DNA of 64,000 nt from Fibrella rubiginis (lineage in GTDB: Bacteria > Bacteroidota > Bacteroidia > Cytophagales > Spirosomataceae): assembly GCF_017353185.1 (NCBI RefSeq), contig NZ_JAFMYV010000016.1:1-64000 (forward strand), given 5' to 3'. The translations under genes and the position numbers were made by a program. Numbering within the stretch: position 1 is the stretch's first letter; the number at the start of each line of letters is the position of its first letter. This document shows positions 60,992 through 64,000 of this stretch, one piece after another. The notes below the pieces were generated by a model. That model was not told where the DNA came from, did no database searches, and worked only from the letters and a program-made list of their open reading frames with translations.

Positions 60992-63028
60992 CTATTCGTC
61001 CACCTCGATTCCCGGCTCAATCCAGCGGTTGTCTTCTCTGATCAGTTCGATCAATTCGTCTACGGCATTGGCAGCGGGGACCGATTTTTTGATCACCTGC
61101 TGCCCGCGGTATAGTGCAATTTTGTCGCGGCCAATGCCTACGTAGCCGTAATCGGCATCGGCCATTTCGCCGGGGCCGTTAACGATGCAGCCCATGATGC
61201 CAATCTTAACGCCCTTGAGGTGTTCGGTCCGCTGCCTGATCTGGGCGGTGGTTTCCTGCAAATCGAACAGGGTACGTCCGCACGATGGACAGGAGATGTA
61301 TTCGGTTTTGGTGATGCGCGTCCGGGCGGCCTGCAAAATACCAAACGCCAGGCCGTTGAGTTGCTTCTGCTCCTCGAGGTCAGCGGCAGGACCGCCGCTC
61401 GGTCCGGGCCGGGTTGCTTCCAGCAAAATGCCGTCGCCAAACCCGTCAATGAGCAGTCCGCCTACGTCAGTGGCCGCATAGAGGGGTAATTCGGCGGTGG
61501 GCAGATCGGTATAACGACGTTGAACAACTACCGGCAGGGTCAGTTCACGATTGACCAGTTCGACAAACAGCCGCCGCAGTTCAGGCATGGCGTGGCTGTT
61601 ATCGGTGAAGACAACGCCCACGATGTTCCGGTCATTTTTGAACGCCGCCGCCAGTTCATCGGTCAGATCGGCCAGGGTAAACCGTACAAAGTTAAGCCGA
61701 ATATGAAGTCCCTGTTGCTGTTGCCGGGCCAGCAAATACTGGTCGACGGTAAGCATAGGCAGCACGTTCAACAGGTCGGGATGGCTGCGCCAGATGCTAT
61801 AATCGACTATTTCTTTCAGACCGTTGGGCAGCATGAAACCGGCCGTTTGCGCACCCGTGTAGAGGTAATCGGCCCCCAGATCGTTCATACGCCACTTATC
61901 GGGCAGGGGCAGGTAGAAATGACCTACCGCCTTCAGCACGTCTACTTCCTGCACTGGTGTCTGGCTGTAGTCGGCCAGCACGCGGGGTACGTTGCTACCA
62001 CCAAAATTAGCTACCTCCTGCGTTTGCCGGCGGGCATACGTAAACGGGTCATAGGGCAGTTCGGTAAGAGCCGGAATGGGTTTGGCCGTTTCGGCACGGT
62101 GGGTATAGCGGTCAATCAGCGCCTTCGCCACGGGAGCTTCAAATTCCGGATCTTCGGTCAACGACACACGCACGGTATCGCCCAGGCCGTCTTCCAGCAA
62201 CGTGCCAATACCCAGTGCCGATTTGATTCGACCATCTTCGGCCTCGCCCGCTTCGGTCACGCCCAGATGCAGCGGATACGGTTTAAGACCCTCCTCGCCA
62301 AGTCGTTGCACCAGCAGTCGGTAGGCCTGCACCATCACCTGCGGGTTGCTCGACTTCATCGAGAGCACTGTATTATAGTAGTTTTCTTCTTCGCAGATGC
62401 GCAGAAATTCCAGTGCCGACTCCACCATGCCGATGGGCGTGTCGCCGTAGCGGCTCAGTATCCGGTCAGAAAGCGAACCGTGGTTGGTACCAATGCGCAT
62501 GGCCGTTCCGTATTCTTTACAGATACGAATCAGAGGCAGGAATTTTTCGCGGATGCGCTCCAGCTCGGCGGCATAGCTCGCCTCGGTGTAGTCGATATGT
62601 TCGAACCGCTTCCGGTCGGCGTAGTTACCGGGGTTGATACGTACCTTTTCTACCACACGGGCAGCCAGTTCGGCGGCGTTGGGCGTGAAGTGAATATCGG
62701 CAACGAGGGGGGTGGTATAGCCCCGCGCCCGGAGTTCTTTGCGGATGTTTTCGAGGTTCTGCGCCTCTTTCACGCTTGGTGCCGTAATACGTACGTATTC
62801 GCAGCCCGCCTCGATCATGCGGATGCTCTGCTCTACCGACCCTTTTGTATCCATTGTGTCGATGGTGGTCATCGACTGCACCCGAATTGGGTAATCGGAG
62901 CCCATCGGCACGTCGCCAATGTTGACCGTAATGGTCTTGCGACGGCGGTAGTCGGTCAGCGAAGGCGCATAAAGGGCGGGCGCTTCGGCGTCCTGGCTGG
63001 TAAAGGCATTGGTCAGAAAATCGAGCAT
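60992..63028 (-). CDS. ispG: 4-hydroxy-3-methylbut-2-enyl diphosphate synthase, long form
   Basis: Makes HMBPP in the MEP pathway of isoprenoid synthesis. 678 residues from MLDFLTNAF. TIM barrel first (IGDVPMGSDYPIRVQSMTT, ADIHFTPNAA, RINPGNY), a large central insert of about 270 residues as in Chlamydiae, Bacteroidota and plants, then the 4Fe-4S domain (ISCPSCGRTLFDLQ, GIMGCIVNGPGEM). The three cluster cysteines are in CPSC and GC. Confidence 0.95.
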   Translation of the reverse strand: MLDFLTNAFTSQDAEAPALYAPSLTDYRRRKTITVNIGDVPMGSDYPIRVQSMTTIDTMDTKGSVEQSIRMIEAGCEYVRITAPSVKEAQNLENIRKELRARGYTTPLVADIHFTPNAAELAARVVEKVRINPGNYADRKRFEHIDYTEASYAAELERIREKFLPLIRICKEYGTAMRIGTNHGSLSDRILSRYGDTPIGMVESALEFLRICEEENYYNTVLSMKSSNPQVMVQAYRLLVQRLGEEGLKPYPLHLGVTEAGEAEDGRIKSALGIGTLLEDGLGDTVRVSLTEDPEFEAPVAKALIDRYTHRAETAKPIPALTELPYDPFTYARRQTQEVANFGGSNVPRVLADYSQTPVQEVDVLKAVGHFYLPLPDKWRMNDLGADYLYTGAQTAGFMLPNGLKEIVDYSIWRSHPDLLNVLPMLTVDQYLLARQQQQGLHIRLNFVRFTLADLTDELAAAFKNDRNIVGVVFTDNSHAMPELRRLFVELVNRELTLPVVVQRRYTDLPTAELPLYAATDVGGLLIDGFGDGILLEATRPGPSGGPAADLEEQKQLNGLAFGILQAARTRITKTEYISCPSCGRTLFDLQETTAQIRQRTEHLKGVKIGIMGCIVNGPGEMADADYGYVGIGRDKIALYRGQQVIKKSVPAANAVDELIELIREDNRWIEPGIEVDE

Positions 63029-63051
63029 GAGCGTGGCATTGTATAGCGCCA

Positions 63052-63059
63052 CAAAGGTA
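63052..63059 (-). promoter_or_regulatory. Promoter -7 box (minus strand TACCTTTG) for ispG
   Basis: CAAAGGTA on the plus strand, 23 bp before the ATG at 63028. Confidence 0.6.
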
Positions 63060-63085
63060 ACAAAATCGCTTGCAAGCCTGTTCGG

Positions 63086-64000
63086 CTACGCTACCCTTAC
63101 TACCGTGGCCTTGCCCCCGGCGCGTTCGATAGCTTCAGCAACAGACCGGGCATTGTCGGGGGCATAAACAAACAGCGACCCTCCCCCACCCGACGTGTTG
63201 ATCTTACCACCCAGCGCGCCAGCCCGCAGGGCCACGTCAAGAAGCCGGTCTACCCGGGCCGACGAATAATGGCAGGCGTCGCGCAGGTAAGTGTGGTGTT
63301 GGGTAAGCAGTTGGCCTAGCCGGGCGTGGTTGAGGTGGGGCGAATGAAACAGCGACAGGGCGTCGGCGGTGAGGTCGCGGCTGGCGAGCGTGGCCTTCAG
63401 TAACAGGTATTCGTCTTTACCCAGCTGGTCTTTGTATTCGGTGGCCTCGGTAACCGTAGCCGTGTGCAGCGAAAAGGCGGGGTTCATCTGTCCAACCCGT
63501 TCCAGCACGTCGTTCATGATCAGTCGGTTGCGCGTCACCGGACTAGCCAGCGAGTTTACCTCCGGCACTGAATCGGGCGTCTCGGCCACCACAAAACTGC
63601 CCAACGCAACAGGCAATGGCTGCACGGAGAGGGTTGGGCTGGTAGTTAGGCAAAGCACCCCGCCAAGGGCCATGGCATACTGATTGGCCATACTGGCCGA
63701 CTCCCCAAACTCACGCACTTCAGCCGCGTGCGCCAATTCAACCAATGCCTTACTCTCCAGTTGCTTAGGTTGATCGGCCAGTTGGCTAAGGACGCCAATC
63801 CAGTCAAGAATCATGGCAGACGCGCCACCCAGATCAGCCGACAGTTCACCCTGAAAGCTGCCCTCGATACCCTGGCTGAACGTAAACCCCTCGCGCAGCA
63901 GCACATTGGCACAGGCCCGCAGATAGTCGCGGCTGTGTTCGTATAGCAGTGGCACACCGTCGAACGGAACGCTTAGGCGACTCTCGGGATTGGTTAAGCG
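63086..64000 (-). CDS. GHMP-family kinase, 5' end outside the window
   Basis: The frame remains open to the window edge (upstream residues read RLTNPESRLSVPFDG), so the GTG at 63955 is not the true start. Visible: degenerate second GHMP motif (ADLGGASAM, where GLSSSA-type is usual), and the C-terminal GALGGKINTSGGGGSLFVYA third motif. Resembles galactokinase-like sugar kinases of this phylum. Substrate cannot be told from the visible part. Confidence 0.8.
   Translation of the reverse strand, partial: RLTNPESRLSVPFDGVPLLYEHSRDYLRACANVLLREGFTFSQGIEGSFQGELSADLGGASAMILDWIGVLSQLADQPKQLESKALVELAHAAEVREFGESASMANQYAMALGGVLCLTTSPTLSVQPLPVALGSFVVAETPDSVPEVNSLASPVTRNRLIMNDVLERVGQMNPAFSLHTATVTEATEYKDQLGKDEYLLLKATLASRDLTADALSLFHSPHLNHARLGQLLTQHHTYLRDACHYSSARVDRLLDVALRAGALGGKINTSGGGGSLFVYAPDNARSVAEAIERAGGKATVVRVA

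Noticed and set aside
61520..63046. 508-codon ORF opposite ispG
   Set aside because: Shadow frame: ispG on the other strand is unmistakable, and this product is low-complexity His/Arg/Val-rich.

Overview
The window looks like chromosomal DNA from a Bacteroidota of the order Cytophagales, most like Spirosoma and its relatives. The evidence is a TonB receptor next to an HYC_CC_PP-type protein, a TPR/PD40/OmpA protein, the very long IspG, DUF6728-type small proteins, a diadenylate cyclase/RNase Z/STAS/PurC neighbourhood, many TAnnTTTG promoter motifs, almost no Shine-Dalgarno sequences and several TTG starts. GC content is moderately high except in an AT-rich pocket near 33.3-34.0 kb. This placement rests on recognition, not on a search.

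Layout. 0-10 kb: manA, argH, an AguB-like amidase, an unknown secreted protein, an alpha/beta hydrolase, a Kazal lipoprotein, queE, a TPR-PD40-OmpA protein and a small toxin-antitoxin pair. 11-24 kb: a zinc alcohol dehydrogenase, a membrane-tailed SDR, an acyl-CoA dehydrogenase, a frameshifted HAD phosphatase with a ROK kinase and a SIS isomerase, an FAD oxidoreductase, an epoxide-hydrolase-like protein, trxB and an M23/LysM peptidase. 24.5-32.1 kb: a minus-strand copper/heavy-metal block (HMA protein, cysteine-rich four-helix protein, Met/His-rich outer-membrane protein, HMA-MauE protein, DUF1080, AraC regulator with an HMA-like sensor, TonB receptor, HYC_CC_PP protein). 32-39.6 kb: an astacin-like protease, a lipoprotein gene broken by an amber codon, two 11-residue-repeat proteins, a PAS histidine kinase with two response regulators, and guanine deaminase. 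39.7-57.5 kb: mainly housekeeping and metabolic genes (slyD, thiamine pyrophosphokinase, aminotransferase, CMD/SDR pair, DJ-1, OsmC, GNAT-nitrilase fusion, GDPD, HtrA, cdaA, rnz, STAS, purC, thiolase, BatB/BatC-like). 57.7-58.4 kb: tRNA-Ser(GCU), tRNA-Pro(UGG) and a tRNA-Arg(UCU) interrupted by a group I intron. 58.7-64 kb: DoxX, TPR, MmcQ, DUF6728, ispG and the 3' part of a GHMP kinase.

The two most striking features are not protein genes. (1) More than twenty long, often perfect inverted repeats of about 80-175 bp fill the intergenic gaps. Most fall into a few families. The largest family has arms built from degenerate 7-bp units around a core such as GCTGACGC or GCTTCGC. Several arms contain the stop codons of flanking genes, one pair of arms encloses the coding region for a signal peptide, and a few carry or abut TTG start codons. 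(2) The tRNA-Arg(UCU) gene is split by a roughly 283-nt group I (IC3-like) intron in its anticodon loop.
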